From: Rufibacter immobilis
Lineage (GTDB): Bacteria > Bacteroidota > Bacteroidia > Cytophagales > Hymenobacteraceae
Reading direction: 5' to 3'
DNA length: 64,000 nucleotides
Assembly: GCF_003721565.1 (NCBI RefSeq)
Contig: NZ_RJJE01000007.1
Coordinates: 1 to 64,000, forward strand
The position numbers and the translations under genes are program-made. Below, in pieces: positions 41,117 to 50,299 of the stretch. The notes beneath the pieces were generated by a model. It was not told where the DNA came from, made no database searches, and was given only the letters and a program-made list of their open reading frames with translations. The number at the start of each line of letters is the position of its first letter. Position 1 is the first letter of the stretch.

Positions 41117-42085
41117 TTATACTAGTCCTTCTTTCAATAGGTCATGCAGGTGCACAAATCCTGCGAAGGTGCCGCCTTTGGTTACTATCAGCTGGGTGAT
41201 GTTCTTCTTCTGCATCATGGCCAAGGCTTCCACGGCGTACTCATCACTGTCAATGGTAAGCGGAGCAGGAGTCATGATATCAGACGCGGTGATGCCGGAA
41301 AGGTTGTCAAAGTTGGAGAGCATGCGGCGCAGGTCCCCGTCTGTGATGATACCGGTTAAGTTATCAGAATTATCCAAAACCGCAGTGGCTCCCAAACGCT
41401 TGGAAGAGATTTCAATGATGATCTCCTTGAGGGTAGCCTCTTCTTTCACCTGCGGGGCGGCATTGAGTGCGTAAAGGTCAGACACCTTAAGGTAGAGTCT
41501 CTTGCCCAGGGAGCCGCCCGGGTGTAAAGCGCCAAAGTCTTCACTGCTGAAATTGCGGGACTCCAGGAGGCAAACGGCCAGGGCATCGCCCAAGGCTAGG
41601 TGGGCGGTGGTGCTGGTGGTAGGGGCCAGGTTGTTGGGGCAAGCTTCACGCTCAATGGTGGCATCCAGAACAAAATCGGCCTGCTGGGCCAGGTAGGAAT
41701 CTGTGTTGGAAACCAAGGCCGCCAAAGGAGTTCCTTTGCGCTTAAGGAGCGGAACCAGCACTTTTATCTCTGGTGTGTTGCCGCTTTTGGAGAGGCAGAT
41801 CACGAAATCCTCGGCCTGGATCATACCCAGGTCCCCGTGAATGGCATCGGCGGCGTGCATGAACAGCGCAGGGGTGCCGGTAGAGTTGAGGGTGGCCACC
41901 ATTTTGGCGGCAATATTGGCGCTTTTGCCAATGCCCGTCACCACTACCCGGCCCTTGATGGCGAGAATGGCTTCCACGCAAGCCTCAAAGTCACTATTAA
42001 TATAGTCGGCGAGTTGAAGAATCGCGGCTGCTTCCTCCTGCAACACTTTTTTTGCGATGCTTTTGATATTTTTCGTGATATTCAA
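41117..42085 (-). CDS. kdsD: D-arabinose-5-phosphate isomerase (KpsF/GutQ family)
   Basis: A 322-aa protein: SIS domain at about 35-175 (VVTGIGKSANIAAKM, HAADAIHGDLGMI, CLSKSGNTPE) and two CBS domains at about 205-322 (ATAVLDNSDNLTGIITDGDLRR). It converts ribulose-5-phosphate to arabinose-5-phosphate for Kdo in lipopolysaccharide. Forms an operon with manC, divergent from recQ. Confidence 0.93.
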   Translation of the reverse strand: MNITKNIKSIAKKVLQEEAAAILQLADYINSDFEACVEAILAIKGRVVVTGIGKSANIAAKMVATLNSTGTPALFMHAADAIHGDLGMIQAEDFVICLSKSGNTPEIKVLVPLLKRKGTPLAALVSNTDSYLAQQADFVLDATIEREACPNNLAPTTSTTAHLALGDALAVCLLESRNFSSEDFGALHPGGSLGKRLYLKVSDLYALNAAPQVKEEATLKEIIIEISSKRLGATAVLDNSDNLTGIITDGDLRRMLSNFDNLSGITASDIMTPAPLTIDSDEYAVEALAMMQKKNITQLIVTKGGTFAGFVHLHDLLKEGLV

Positions 42086-42095
42086 GTTAGATTTG
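42062..42095 (+). promoter_or_regulatory. Candidate recQ promoter
   Basis: TTTG (42062-42065) and TAGATTTG (42088-42095) with a 22-bp spacer, 60 bp before the recQ ATG. It overlaps the 5' end of the divergent kdsD gene. Confidence 0.45.
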
Positions 42096-42154
42096 TATTA
42101 GACAAGACAACAACAGATAGTACAAACACTTGTTTCTCACAACAAGCATATTAC

Positions 42155-44332
42155 ATGTTAGTAAAACAAGCATCATTAAAGAACAAATTAAAGGAAGTTT
42201 TCGGCTATAGTCAATTCAGGGGCAACCAGGAGGCGATTATAGAGAACATCATGGCCGGTAAAAACACCTTTGTGATCATGCCCACGGGGGCTGGTAAGTC
42301 GCTTTGCTACCAGTTGCCCGCGTTGGCCATGGAAGGTACCGCCATTGTGATTTCGCCGCTTATCGCGCTCATGAAGAACCAGGTAGACCAGTTGAACGCC
42401 TTTGGGGTAAACGCCCAGTTCCTGAACTCTACGCTGTCTAAGGCAGAGATGAACAAGGTGAAGAAGGAAACCGTGAGCGGCGAGGTGAAATTATTGTACG
42501 TAGCCCCAGAATCTCTGACCAAGGAAGACACCCTGGATTTCCTTAAGCAGGCCACCATCTCCTTCGTGGCCATTGACGAGGCCCACTGTATTTCTGAGTG
42601 GGGCCATGACTTCAGGCCTGAGTACCGCAAGATCAGAGGCATTATAGACAACATAGGCAATCTGCCCATCATTGCGCTCACGGCCACGGCCACGCCCAAG
42701 GTGCAGCTAGACATCCAGAAAAACCTGCAGATGGATGATGCCTCTGTGTTCAAGTCTTCTTTTAACCGTACCAACCTGTATTATGAGGTGCGGCCCAAGC
42801 ACAACACCAAGAAGCAGCTCATTCAGTACATTAAGAAGCACAAAGGCAAAAGCGGGATCATCTACTGCCTCAGCCGCAAGAAAGTAGAGGAGATTGCTGA
42901 GCTGCTGCAGGTGAATGACATCAAGGCACTGCCGTACCACGCCGGGCTGGACTCCCACGTGCGCATGGCCAATCAAGATGCGTTCCTGAACGAGGACGTA
43001 GACGTGATTGTGGCCACCATCGCTTTCGGAATGGGGATTGACAAGCCCGATGTCCGTTTCGTGATCCACTATGATACGCCTAAATCCATTGAGGGCTACT
43101 ACCAGGAAACCGGCCGCGGCGGCCGCGACGGACTGGAAGGCAACTGCCTCATGTTCTACAGCTACGATGATATTGTAAAGCTGGAGAAGTTCAGCAAAGA
43201 CAAGCCTGTTACCGAGCGCGACAACTCCAAACTGCTGTTGCAGGAAATGTCGGCGTACGCAGACTCAGCCGTGTGCCGCCGCCGTCAGTTGCTGCATTAT
43301 TTTGGCGAACAGTACGATAAAGACTGCGGTTTCTGCGACAATTGCGTACACCCTAAAGAGAAGTTTGAGGCGGAGCAGGAGCTCACCTACGCGCTTAAGG
43401 CCGTAGTGCAGACGAACCAACGCTTCGCCATAGATCATTTAGTGCACGTGCTCATCGGCCTCAAAGACCAGTACGTGGAGAGCTACGGCCATGACCAACT
43501 GGAGGTATTTGGAGTAGGGAAAGAGAAGGAGCCACAGTTCTGGAACTCTATTCTTCGCCAAGCCTTGTTATTTGACTATCTGGAGAAAGATATTGAGAAC
43601 TTCGGGACGCTGAAGATCACCCAGAAGGGAGAGAAGTTCATTCAGAGCCCGCACGCTATCAAGTTTGCCAAGGACCATAACTTTGACGAAGAGGTGCAAC
43701 AGGAAGAAGAAAAAGAAGAAACCCAGGCCGCGGCCGGGCATGACGCTGTTCTCTTTGACATGCTCAAAGCCCTGCGCAAGAAACTGGCCAAGGAAATGAA
43801 CCTGCCGCCGTACGTGCTCTTCCAGGACCCATCCATCAAGGAAATGGCTACCACGTACCCCACCACCAAAGAAGACCTGGCGCACATTGCCGGCGTGGGC
43901 ATGGGCAAGGTGCAGAAGTTTGGGAAGCCGTTCCTGGAACTCATCTCTAAGTACGTAGAGGAAAATGACATTGTCACAGCCGCCGACGTAGTGGTGAAAA
44001 CCACGGTGAATAAGTCTAAGCTCAAAATCTACGTAATCCAGCAGATAGACAAGAAAATGGACCTGGAGGAAATTGCCAGCTCCAAAGGTCTTACCATGCC
44101 TGAGTTGATTGAGGAAATAGAGCACATCTGCTACTCCGGTACCAAGCTCAACCTGGACTACTACATCAACGGGGTACTGGACGAGGACCGTCAGCAGGAG
44201 GTGATTGACTATTTCATGCACGCTACCACAGACAACATGGCCGAGGCCATTAAGGAACTCGGCACCGACGATTATACCGAGGACGACCTGCGCCTCATGC
44301 GCATCAAGTTCCTCTCTAAGTATGCAAATTAA
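42155..44332 (+). CDS. recQ: ATP-dependent DNA helicase RecQ
   Basis: 725 aa from ATG 42155 (MLVKQASLKNKLKEVFG); the same frame is open for 555 bp upstream, but that part is antisense to kdsD. Motifs are MPTGAGKSLCYQLPAL, DEAHCISEWGHDFRPEY, GIDKPDVRFVIHYD and QETGRGGRDG. The zinc module has Cys residues in CRRRQLLHYFG and CGFCDNC, followed by RQC and HRDC-like regions and a C-terminal helical extension. A 3'-5' helicase in recombination and fork repair. Confidence 0.96.
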   Translation: MLVKQASLKNKLKEVFGYSQFRGNQEAIIENIMAGKNTFVIMPTGAGKSLCYQLPALAMEGTAIVISPLIALMKNQVDQLNAFGVNAQFLNSTLSKAEMNKVKKETVSGEVKLLYVAPESLTKEDTLDFLKQATISFVAIDEAHCISEWGHDFRPEYRKIRGIIDNIGNLPIIALTATATPKVQLDIQKNLQMDDASVFKSSFNRTNLYYEVRPKHNTKKQLIQYIKKHKGKSGIIYCLSRKKVEEIAELLQVNDIKALPYHAGLDSHVRMANQDAFLNEDVDVIVATIAFGMGIDKPDVRFVIHYDTPKSIEGYYQETGRGGRDGLEGNCLMFYSYDDIVKLEKFSKDKPVTERDNSKLLLQEMSAYADSAVCRRRQLLHYFGEQYDKDCGFCDNCVHPKEKFEAEQELTYALKAVVQTNQRFAIDHLVHVLIGLKDQYVESYGHDQLEVFGVGKEKEPQFWNSILRQALLFDYLEKDIENFGTLKITQKGEKFIQSPHAIKFAKDHNFDEEVQQEEEKEETQAAAGHDAVLFDMLKALRKKLAKEMNLPPYVLFQDPSIKEMATTYPTTKEDLAHIAGVGMGKVQKFGKPFLELISKYVEENDIVTAADVVVKTTVNKSKLKIYVIQQIDKKMDLEEIASSKGLTMPELIEEIEHICYSGTKLNLDYYINGVLDEDRQQEVIDYFMHATTDNMAEAIKELGTDDYTEDDLRLMRIKFLSKYAN

Positions 44333-44347
44333 TTCTTAGCCGAAATT

Positions 44348-44377
44348 AAAAAAGCAGGTGGCAACACCTGCTTTTTT
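44348..44377 (+). terminator. Terminator of recQ
   Basis: AAAAAAGCAGGTG-gcaa-CACCTGCTTTTTT, 15 bp after the stop. Confidence 0.93.
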
Positions 44378-44392
44378 ATTTCCTTTGCAGCG

Positions 44393-44436
44393 GGCTGTTT
44401 AGGGGCCGTTTTTCTCAAATCTTGCCCAAAACAGCC
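44393..44436 (+). repeat. Palindromic repeat (copy 25)
   Basis: GGCTGTTTAGGGGCCG and a right half ending CCCAAAACAGCC. The outer GGCTG/CAGCC pairs exactly although the inner right half is degenerate. Confidence 0.85.
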
Positions 44437-44493
44437 GCAGCCACACATTAGTAAAACCTGCTTGAGCCTCGCTTGAGCGCAAACCATGCCTGT

Positions 44494-45798
44494 ATGAACG
44501 TACTGATAATAGGAGCGGGTGGCCGAGAGCACGCCCTAGCCTGGAAAATTAGCCAAAGCCCTTACTGTGAGCAGATCTTTGTAGCGCCCGGGAACGCCGG
44601 TACCGCCCAAATCGCCACCAACGTAGATATTGCCATCACCAACTTTGAGGAACTGGCGAAATTCGCGACTGACTTCAACATCATGATGATGGTAGTAGGG
44701 CAGGAAGCCGCCCTGGTGGAAGGCATCGCCGATTATTTCGCCGAGAACGAATACCTCAAGCACATTTTGGTGGTAGGTCCGCGCAAAGCCGGTGCCCAAT
44801 TGGAAGGCAGCAAAGATTTCTCCAAGCAGTTCCTGCTCAAGTACGGCATTCCTACGGCCCAGTACCAGACGTTCACACCAGAGACCTTTGACCAGGGGTT
44901 GGCTTATCTGCAAAACCATGCCTACCCGGTGGTGCTCAAAGCCGATGGCCTAGCCGCCGGAAAAGGAGTGGTGATTGCGCAAAATCAGGAAGAAGCCGCG
45001 CTTGCCCTTACAGACATGCTCAAGAACAACAAGTTTGGCAGTGCCGGCAGCAAAGTGGTCATTGAGGAATTCCTGCAAGGCATAGAACTCTCGGCCTTCA
45101 TCCTGACCGATGGCAAAGAGTACGTGCTGCTGCCGGAGGCCAAAGACTACAAACGCATTGGCGAAGGAGACCAAGGATTGAACACCGGCGGCATGGGGGC
45201 CATTTCTCCCGTTCCGTTCGCAGATGATGCGTTCATGGCCAAAGTGCGGGAGCGCGTGATTGAGCCTACCCTGCGCGGGTTGCAGCAGGAGGGAATCCCG
45301 TACTCGGGGTTCCTGTTCATCGGGCTCATGAATTCCGGCGGCGATCCGTACGTGATTGAGTACAACGTGCGCCTAGGCGACCCTGAGACGGAGGCTATTC
45401 TGCCGCGCATTCAGTCAGATTTGTTTGAGCTGTTCAAAGCCTTGCATGACCATGAGTTGGGGCAGTTCCAGTTGAGCGTAGATCCGCGTTCGGCTACCAC
45501 TATTTTCCTGGTTTCGGGCGGGTACCCCGAGGACTATGCCAAAGGCCACCCTATTCAGGGACTGGACCAGGTGATGCCGCAGGATTCTTTCTGTTTCCAT
45601 GCCGGTACCAAAAAAGCCGCAGACGGACAGATTGTGACAGACGGAGGCCGGGTGATTGCCGTGACCGCCCTGGGCCAGGACATGGAAGATGCGCTGGAGA
45701 AAGCCAACGCCGCCGCCGCCAATATCCAGTGGCAAGACCGTTACTTCCGCCAGGACATTGGGTTTGACCTGAAACAATACCTCACCCAGAAACTCTAA
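44494..45798 (+). CDS. purD: Phosphoribosylamine-glycine ligase (GARS)
   Basis: 434 aa from ATG 44494 (MNVLIIGAGGREHALAWK); TTG 44473 would add seven residues. ATP-grasp enzyme of purine synthesis: VVGQEAALVEGIADYF, VLKADGLAAGKGVVIA, NTGGMGAISPVPF, and YNVRLGDPETEAILPR. It joins glycine to phosphoribosylamine. Full length. Confidence 0.96.
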   Translation: MNVLIIGAGGREHALAWKISQSPYCEQIFVAPGNAGTAQIATNVDIAITNFEELAKFATDFNIMMMVVGQEAALVEGIADYFAENEYLKHILVVGPRKAGAQLEGSKDFSKQFLLKYGIPTAQYQTFTPETFDQGLAYLQNHAYPVVLKADGLAAGKGVVIAQNQEEAALALTDMLKNNKFGSAGSKVVIEEFLQGIELSAFILTDGKEYVLLPEAKDYKRIGEGDQGLNTGGMGAISPVPFADDAFMAKVRERVIEPTLRGLQQEGIPYSGFLFIGLMNSGGDPYVIEYNVRLGDPETEAILPRIQSDLFELFKALHDHELGQFQLSVDPRSATTIFLVSGGYPEDYAKGHPIQGLDQVMPQDSFCFHAGTKKAADGQIVTDGGRVIAVTALGQDMEDALEKANAAAANIQWQDRYFRQDIGFDLKQYLTQKL

Positions 45799-45826
45799 GC
45801 ATCTTTTGATCTATAGATGAGAGATT

Positions 45827-45864
45827 GCGTTTAGCGCCTGTTTTTCCAAAAAGGGCATAAAATG
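45827..45864 (+). repeat. Palindromic repeat fused to a terminator (copy 26)
   Basis: GCGTTTAGCGCCTGTTTTTC with a right half ending GGGCATAAAATG. The last bases (AAAATG) are the first of the purD terminator stem. Confidence 0.85.
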
Positions 45865-45900
45865 ACAAAGGCCAGCTCCCATGCTGGCCTTTGTCATTTT
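45859..45900 (+). terminator. 18-bp perfect terminator of purD
   Basis: Stem 45859-45876 with 45883-45900, loop TCCCAT, 60 bp after the stop. Confidence 0.9.
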
Positions 45901-45970
45901 TGGGAAGGTGGGAAAGGAAAATCTTTGCGGCAGATTTTCGTAGAAAGCATTTCAACCATTCAGATAACAG

Positions 45971-47254
45971 ATGTCTCTTCAACCTGACTATACCACCCCT
46001 GAGGAAGCCGTTAAACTCATCAAGTCCGGTGACCGGGTATTTGTGCACGGTGCCGCCATGACGCCGCTGCGCTTAGTGAATGCCATCTCTGCCCGCGGTC
46101 CCGAGCTGCGCGAGGTGGAGTTTATTCACATGCACACCGAAGGCCCCGCCCCCTACACTTACCCAGAGCACACCGGCAGTTTCAAGACCAACGCCTGTTT
46201 TGTGGGCGGTAACATCCGGCAGGCCCTGAACGAAGGCACGGCAGATTACATCCCCATTTTCCTGAGCGAGATTTCGCTGTTGTTCCGGCGCAATATTCTG
46301 CCGCTGGATGTGGCTATGGTACAGGTAACACCGCCAGATGCGCATGGTTTCTGTAGCCTGGGCGCGTCTGTAGACGTGGCTCTGTCTGCGGTAGAGACCG
46401 CTAAAATCCTGATTGCGGAAGTGAACCCCAGGGTGCCCCGTTCGCACGGCGATGGGGTGGTGCACATCAGCAAGTTCCATGCGAAGGTATGGGTAGACGA
46501 GCCGTTGCCGGAGCACACGAACAAACCTGCCGGCGAGGTGGAAACCCAGATTGGCCAGCTGGTGGCCTCTTTGGTGGAAGACGGTGCCACTTTGCAGATG
46601 GGCATTGGCGGCATCCCAGACGCGGTGCTGGCGCAGCTCACCAACCATAAGGACTTGGGCATCCATACTGAGATGTTCTCAGACGGCATCATTCCGCTGG
46701 TGGAAAAAGGCATTATCACCGGCGCCCGCAAGAAAGTGCTCAAGCACAAAATTGTGTCCTGCTTTGTGAACGGCTCGCAGCGGGTTTTTGATTTTCTTCA
46801 TGACAATCCGGCGGTGGTCATGAAGGAGACAGTATTTACCAATGACACGTCCATCATCAGGCAAAACCCTAAAACCACGGCCATCAACAGCGCCATTGAA
46901 GTAGACCTCACCGGCCAGGTCTGCGCCGACAGTATTGGAACGTACCAATTCTCCGGGGTGGGCGGTCAAATGGACTTTATGCGTGGCGCGGCCCTGTCTG
47001 AAGGCGGCAAGCCTATCATCGCCCTGCCGTCCATCACCAACAAAGGCGAATCTAAGATTGTGAACATGCTCAAGCCTGGGGCCAGCGTGACCACCACCCG
47101 GGCCCACGTACGCTATATTGTCACAGAATTCGGGATTGCGGATTTGTACGGCAAGAACCTGCGCCAGCGCGCGAAAGAGCTCATCAGGATTGCGCACCCC
47201 TCGCACCAGGCAGAACTGGAGCGGCTGGCTTTTGAGCGCTTTAAGGTGCTGTAA
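45971..47254 (+). CDS. Acetyl-CoA hydrolase/CoA-transferase family protein (4-hydroxybutyrate CoA-transferase-like)
   Basis: A 427-aa family I CoA-transferase: GDRVFVHGAAMTPLRLVNA near the start, MGIGGIPDAVLAQL in the middle, then AINSAIEVDLTGQVCADSIG with the probable catalytic Glu, and SGVGGQMDFMRGAALSEGG. Moves CoA between acetate and other acyl groups or hydrolyses acetyl-CoA; the exact acyl partner is not readable. A weak promoter-like pair (TTTG at 45899, AATCTTTG at 45920) overlaps the purD terminator. Confidence 0.9.
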   Translation: MSLQPDYTTPEEAVKLIKSGDRVFVHGAAMTPLRLVNAISARGPELREVEFIHMHTEGPAPYTYPEHTGSFKTNACFVGGNIRQALNEGTADYIPIFLSEISLLFRRNILPLDVAMVQVTPPDAHGFCSLGASVDVALSAVETAKILIAEVNPRVPRSHGDGVVHISKFHAKVWVDEPLPEHTNKPAGEVETQIGQLVASLVEDGATLQMGIGGIPDAVLAQLTNHKDLGIHTEMFSDGIIPLVEKGIITGARKKVLKHKIVSCFVNGSQRVFDFLHDNPAVVMKETVFTNDTSIIRQNPKTTAINSAIEVDLTGQVCADSIGTYQFSGVGGQMDFMRGAALSEGGKPIIALPSITNKGESKIVNMLKPGASVTTTRAHVRYIVTEFGIADLYGKNLRQRAKELIRIAHPSHQAELERLAFERFKVL

Positions 47255-47261
47255 GCGGAAA

Positions 47262-47302
47262 GGCGTTTAGCGGCTCTTTTTTGAAAAACAGCCCTAAAAC
47301 AG
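47262..47302 (+). repeat. Palindromic repeat fused to a terminator (copy 27)
   Basis: GGCGTTTAGCGGCTCTTTTT and right half CAGCCCTAAAACAG. It starts 8 bp after the stop; its last five bases (AACAG) open the next hairpin. Confidence 0.92.
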
Positions 47303-47338
47303 TGAGGCCTGACTTATAGAAAGTCAGGCCTCACTGTT
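47298..47338. terminator. 17-bp perfect terminator between convergent genes
   Basis: Stem 47298-47314 with 47322-47338, loop of 7 nt. It can serve the CoA-transferase gene and the bacilliredoxin gene. Confidence 0.88.
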
Positions 47339-47360
47339 CAAATAATAAGGGGACTACAAA

Positions 47361-47783
47361 CTAGCAGTACTCCTCAAAAGCGCCTTGCAGGTTGTCTACA
47401 ATGCGGGTAAGGTCGTTGCCTTCAATGTGGTGGCGCTCAATCATGTGCACCAGTTCACCGTCTTTGAAAAGCGCGATAGACGGCGAAGACGGCGGGTAAG
47501 GCAGCATGAACTCGCGGGCTTTGGCAACGGCTTCGGTTTCCATACCGGCGAACACGGTTACCAGTTTGGCGGGCTTCTGGTCAGAGCTGGCCACGGCCAT
47601 TTTCAGGGCCGGACGGGCTTTGGCGGCGGCACAGCCACACACAGAGTTTACGGCCACCAGCACGGTGCCTTCTTTCTGGTTCAATACATTCTCTACTTCT
47701 TCGGGCGTCATGAGCTGCTCAAAGCCGACGGAGGTCAGGTCTTCCCGGATAGGGGCGACCATATATTCAGGATACATTGCCAT
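47361..47783 (-). CDS. BrxA/BrxB-family bacilliredoxin
   Basis: A 140-aa thioredoxin-fold protein of the YphP/YqiW family with the CGC active site in NSVCGCAAAKARPAL (about residue 50). Known members remove bacillithiol from proteins in Firmicutes. Bacteroidota carry this family too and it is usually annotated by homology. Cytosolic, single gene. Confidence 0.92.
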   Translation of the reverse strand: MAMYPEYMVAPIREDLTSVGFEQLMTPEEVENVLNQKEGTVLVAVNSVCGCAAAKARPALKMAVASSDQKPAKLVTVFAGMETEAVAKAREFMLPYPPSSPSIALFKDGELVHMIERHHIEGNDLTRIVDNLQGAFEEYC

Positions 47784-48069
47784 GGTGATGGTGAATTTTA
47801 GGTGAAATTCTGTTTTCTGGGGTAAAATTACGAAATCAAGCGTAAAACACCGCGGCCATAGTTCTGGTTTCCAAAAGGGTACTGATTCTTACCCCGGAAA
47901 CTGGGGTGTTCTGAGCGGTTTTGGCCAAGCTGCCCAAAAACTTTTGGCCTAAAAGGGGACAGGGTTTGGCAGAAATGTTACCTTTGCAACGCAAAACAGC
48001 CCAAGCTGCCTGTTATGTCTCCTGAAGCAATTTAAGAGCGGTAAGCTGATTAAATTTTGAAGCGGTTGC
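47784..48069. other. Gene-free region upstream of rpsT
   Basis: No gene. TACCTTTG at 47979-47986 is a -7-like box without a partner; it may be a second, distal promoter for rpsT. Confidence 0.35.
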
Positions 48070-48100
48070 TTGGAAATTAATCTTTGATGGTGTAGTTTTG
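48070..48100 (+). promoter_or_regulatory. Candidate rpsT promoter
   Basis: TTG (48070-48072), a 20-bp spacer and TAGTTTTG (48093-48100), 49 bp before the ATG. Confidence 0.55.
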
Positions 48101-48149
48101 CAAACTCATTTAGAATCAGAGTCAAAAGCATTTATCTATATTCACAACC

Positions 48150-48407
48150 ATGGCTAACCATAAGTCAGCATTAAAGAGAATCAGATCCAACAACGCGAAA
48201 CGCTTGCTGAACCGCTATCAGGCGAAAACTACCCGTACCTTTGTAAAGCGTTTGAGAAACACAACTGACAAAGCCGAGGCGCAAGAACTGTTCAAGACGG
48301 TATCTGGTATGCTGGACAAATTGGCTAAGAAGAATGTGATTCACAAAAACAAAGCTGCTAACAACAAGTCTAAACTGGCTCGTTTCGTTAATAACTTAGC
48401 TGCCTAG
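48150..48407 (+). CDS. rpsT: 30S ribosomal protein S20
   Basis: An 85-aa, highly basic protein ([22 protein letters not shown]) typical of S20, which binds 16S rRNA early in 30S assembly. C-terminal part [19 protein letters not shown] fits the family. Monocistronic with promoter and terminator. Confidence 0.97.
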   Translation: MANHKSALKRIRSNNAKRLLNRYQAKTTRTFVKRLRNTTDKAEAQELFKTVSGMLDKLAKKNVIHKNKAANNKSKLARFVNNLAA

Positions 48408-48441
48408 TTTCTTTAGGTAGTATTTGTTTCTTGGGAATTTT

Positions 48442-48474
48442 ACAAGAAGCCTTGCTCTATGCAAGGCTTCTTGT
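48442..48474 (+). terminator. Terminator of rpsT
   Basis: ACAAGAAGCCTTGC-tctat-GCAAGGCTTCTTGT, 34 bp after the stop. Confidence 0.85.
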
Positions 48475-48552
48475 GTTGTATAGTCTTTTGTTGCCATTCC
48501 TTTGGGAGGTTGTAGTAGTTTCCCTTGTTGAAGAAGCCGCCGGGCTTCTTTT

Positions 48553-48592
48553 GCGTTTAGGGGCTCTTTTTCAGAAAACAGCCTTAAAACAG
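48553..48592 (+). repeat. Palindromic repeat (copy 28)
   Basis: GCGTTTAGGGGCTCTTTTTC with right half CAGCCTTAAAACAG. Confidence 0.92.
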
Positions 48593-48696
48593 AACCTTCA
48601 GATTTGTCTGAAGAGACATTGTATTCTGCTGTTTTTCTCCATTCCTGCTAAATAAAGCCTATTCGTACTGCGCCACTATCTGTCTGTGGTGGAAAT

Positions 48697-48735
48697 GCGT
48701 TTAGCGGCCGATTTTCCGGAATTTGCCCTAAACGG
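48697..48735 (+). repeat. Palindromic repeat (copy 29)
   Basis: GCGTTTAGCGGCCGATTTTC with right half TTGCCCTAAACGG; second copy in the 458-bp gene-free gap between rpsT and pyk, which otherwise holds only the two terminators. Confidence 0.87.
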
Positions 48736-48798
48736 TGATTCGCTGTCTGGTTAACTAGAACAGGGGAGGAGGTTGTTGATTTAAATCAAAAGAAGCTA

Positions 48799-48844
48799 AA
48801 AAAGCGGAAGGCGGTCTCTACCTAGAGGCCGCCTTCCGCTTTTT
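48799..48844 (-). terminator. Terminator of the pyk transcript
   Basis: AAAAAGCGGAAGGCGG pairs with CCGCCTTCCGCTTTTT, extended inward by four more pairs past one G-T; 21 bp after the pyk stop. Confidence 0.9.
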
Positions 48845-48865
48845 CATGTGAGACTAAATCTGGGC

Positions 48866-50296
48866 CTAGTGCACTACGCTCAGTTTAATCATGTTGGCGC
48901 GTTTTTTCTCCATGACCGGTATAGAGCCAATGTTGATGAATACGTCGCCTTGGGTCAGGTGCCCGGCTTTCAGGAGGATTTCTTTCAGGTCAGCAATGGT
49001 TTCATCAGTAGAGACAAAACGATCATAGTAAAACCCTCTGATGCCCCACACCAGGTTAAGGGTGTTGAGTAACGCGCGGTTGTCTGTGAAGATGAAGATG
49101 TGTGCCTTAGGACGGTGCTTGGCCAGTTGGAAAGCGGTATAACCAGACTTGGTCAAGCCAATGAGGGCACGGGCATCAGTGTCGCGGGCCAGGCTAACGG
49201 CGTTGGCGACCACGGTGTCATTGAAGAAGGTTTCTGACTGCGGGTTGAACACGAAGTTGCGGTAGAACAGCTCGGCCTGAGACTCCACGGAGGCAATGGT
49301 GCGCACCATGCTCCGGATGGTTTCAATAGGGTAGGCGCCGGCGGCGGTCTCGGCGCTCAGCATCAGGGTGTCGGCACCGTCCATTACGGCGTTGGCAATG
49401 TCATTGGTCTCCGCACGGGTAGGGCGCGGATTGGTGATCATGCTTTCCATCATCTGGGTAGCAATAATCACAGGTTTGCCAATGGCCTGGCACTTCTCCA
49501 CAATCATTTTCTGGAGCATGGGCACTTCTTCCATACCCACTTCAACGCCCAAGTCACCACGGGCCACCATTACGGCGTCTGTGGCTTCAATGATGGAGTC
49601 AATGTTACGGATGGCCTCCGGTTTCTCAATCTTAGCCACCACTTTGGTGTCTTTGCCGCGCTCGGCAATGATGCGCTTGATCTCATGGATGTCTTCTACC
49701 TTTCTCACGAAAGAGAGGGCCACCCATTCCACGTCATTGTCCAGCCCGAAGTGCAGGTCCTGGATATCTTTCTCCGTAAGCGAAGGAGCCGTTACCACGG
49801 TGTCTGGCAGGTTAATGCCTTTGCGGGGTTTCACCACGCCGCCGTATACTACTTCGGTCAAAACTTCTTTGTCGCCGTCTGTGCTGATCACCGTCAGCTC
49901 CAGTTTACCATCGTCAATCAGGATGGCGTCACCGGGGCGCACGTCATGGGCAAGACGAAGATAGCTGGTAGACAGACGCTGTGACGTGCCTACAGATTTG
50001 TCGCATACAATGGTTACTTGCTGGCCGGCCACAATCTCCACTGCTCCGTTCTCTATATCATTGAGACGGATCTTAGGACCTTGCAAGTCCTGAAGTAAAC
50101 AGATGTTATAGCCTTCCTCGGCGTTGATGGCACGTACGGCCTCAATCACCTTCAGGTGCTCTGGGTGGGCACCGTGCGAAAAGTTAAGACGGAATACATC
50201 TACCCCCTCCTGGATAAGGGCGCGAAGCCTCTCTGGAGTGTTACTGGCGGGGCCAATTGTTGCGATAATCTTGGTTTTGTTGAAATGGATAGCCAT
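48866..50296 (-). CDS. pyk: Pyruvate kinase
   Basis: A 476-aa glycolytic enzyme: TKIIATIGPAS near the start, RLNFSHGAHPEH, the catalytic KIEKPEAIRNI, MVARGDLGVEVGMEEVP, and MMESMITNPRPTRAETNDIANAVMDGADTLMLSAETAAG. Converts phosphoenolpyruvate and ADP to pyruvate and ATP. Four bp after the IPExxxVDY gene, a conserved pairing in Bacteroidota. Confidence 0.97.
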   Translation of the reverse strand: MAIHFNKTKIIATIGPASNTPERLRALIQEGVDVFRLNFSHGAHPEHLKVIEAVRAINAEEGYNICLLQDLQGPKIRLNDIENGAVEIVAGQQVTIVCDKSVGTSQRLSTSYLRLAHDVRPGDAILIDDGKLELTVISTDGDKEVLTEVVYGGVVKPRKGINLPDTVVTAPSLTEKDIQDLHFGLDNDVEWVALSFVRKVEDIHEIKRIIAERGKDTKVVAKIEKPEAIRNIDSIIEATDAVMVARGDLGVEVGMEEVPMLQKMIVEKCQAIGKPVIIATQMMESMITNPRPTRAETNDIANAVMDGADTLMLSAETAAGAYPIETIRSMVRTIASVESQAELFYRNFVFNPQSETFFNDTVVANAVSLARDTDARALIGLTKSGYTAFQLAKHRPKAHIFIFTDNRALLNTLNLVWGIRGFYYDRFVSTDETIADLKEILLKAGHLTQGDVFINIGSIPVMEKKRANMIKLSVVH

Positions 50297-50299
50297 GCG

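Noticed and set aside
41600-42154. N-terminal extension of RecQ by 185 residues
   Set aside because: It is antisense to kdsD and does not resemble RecQ; the ATG at 42155 gives the normal family start.
47915-47960. Possible decayed repeat (GGTTTTGGCCAAGC ... TTTTGGCCTAAAA)
   Set aside because: The match is short and G/T-rich; not distinguishable from chance.
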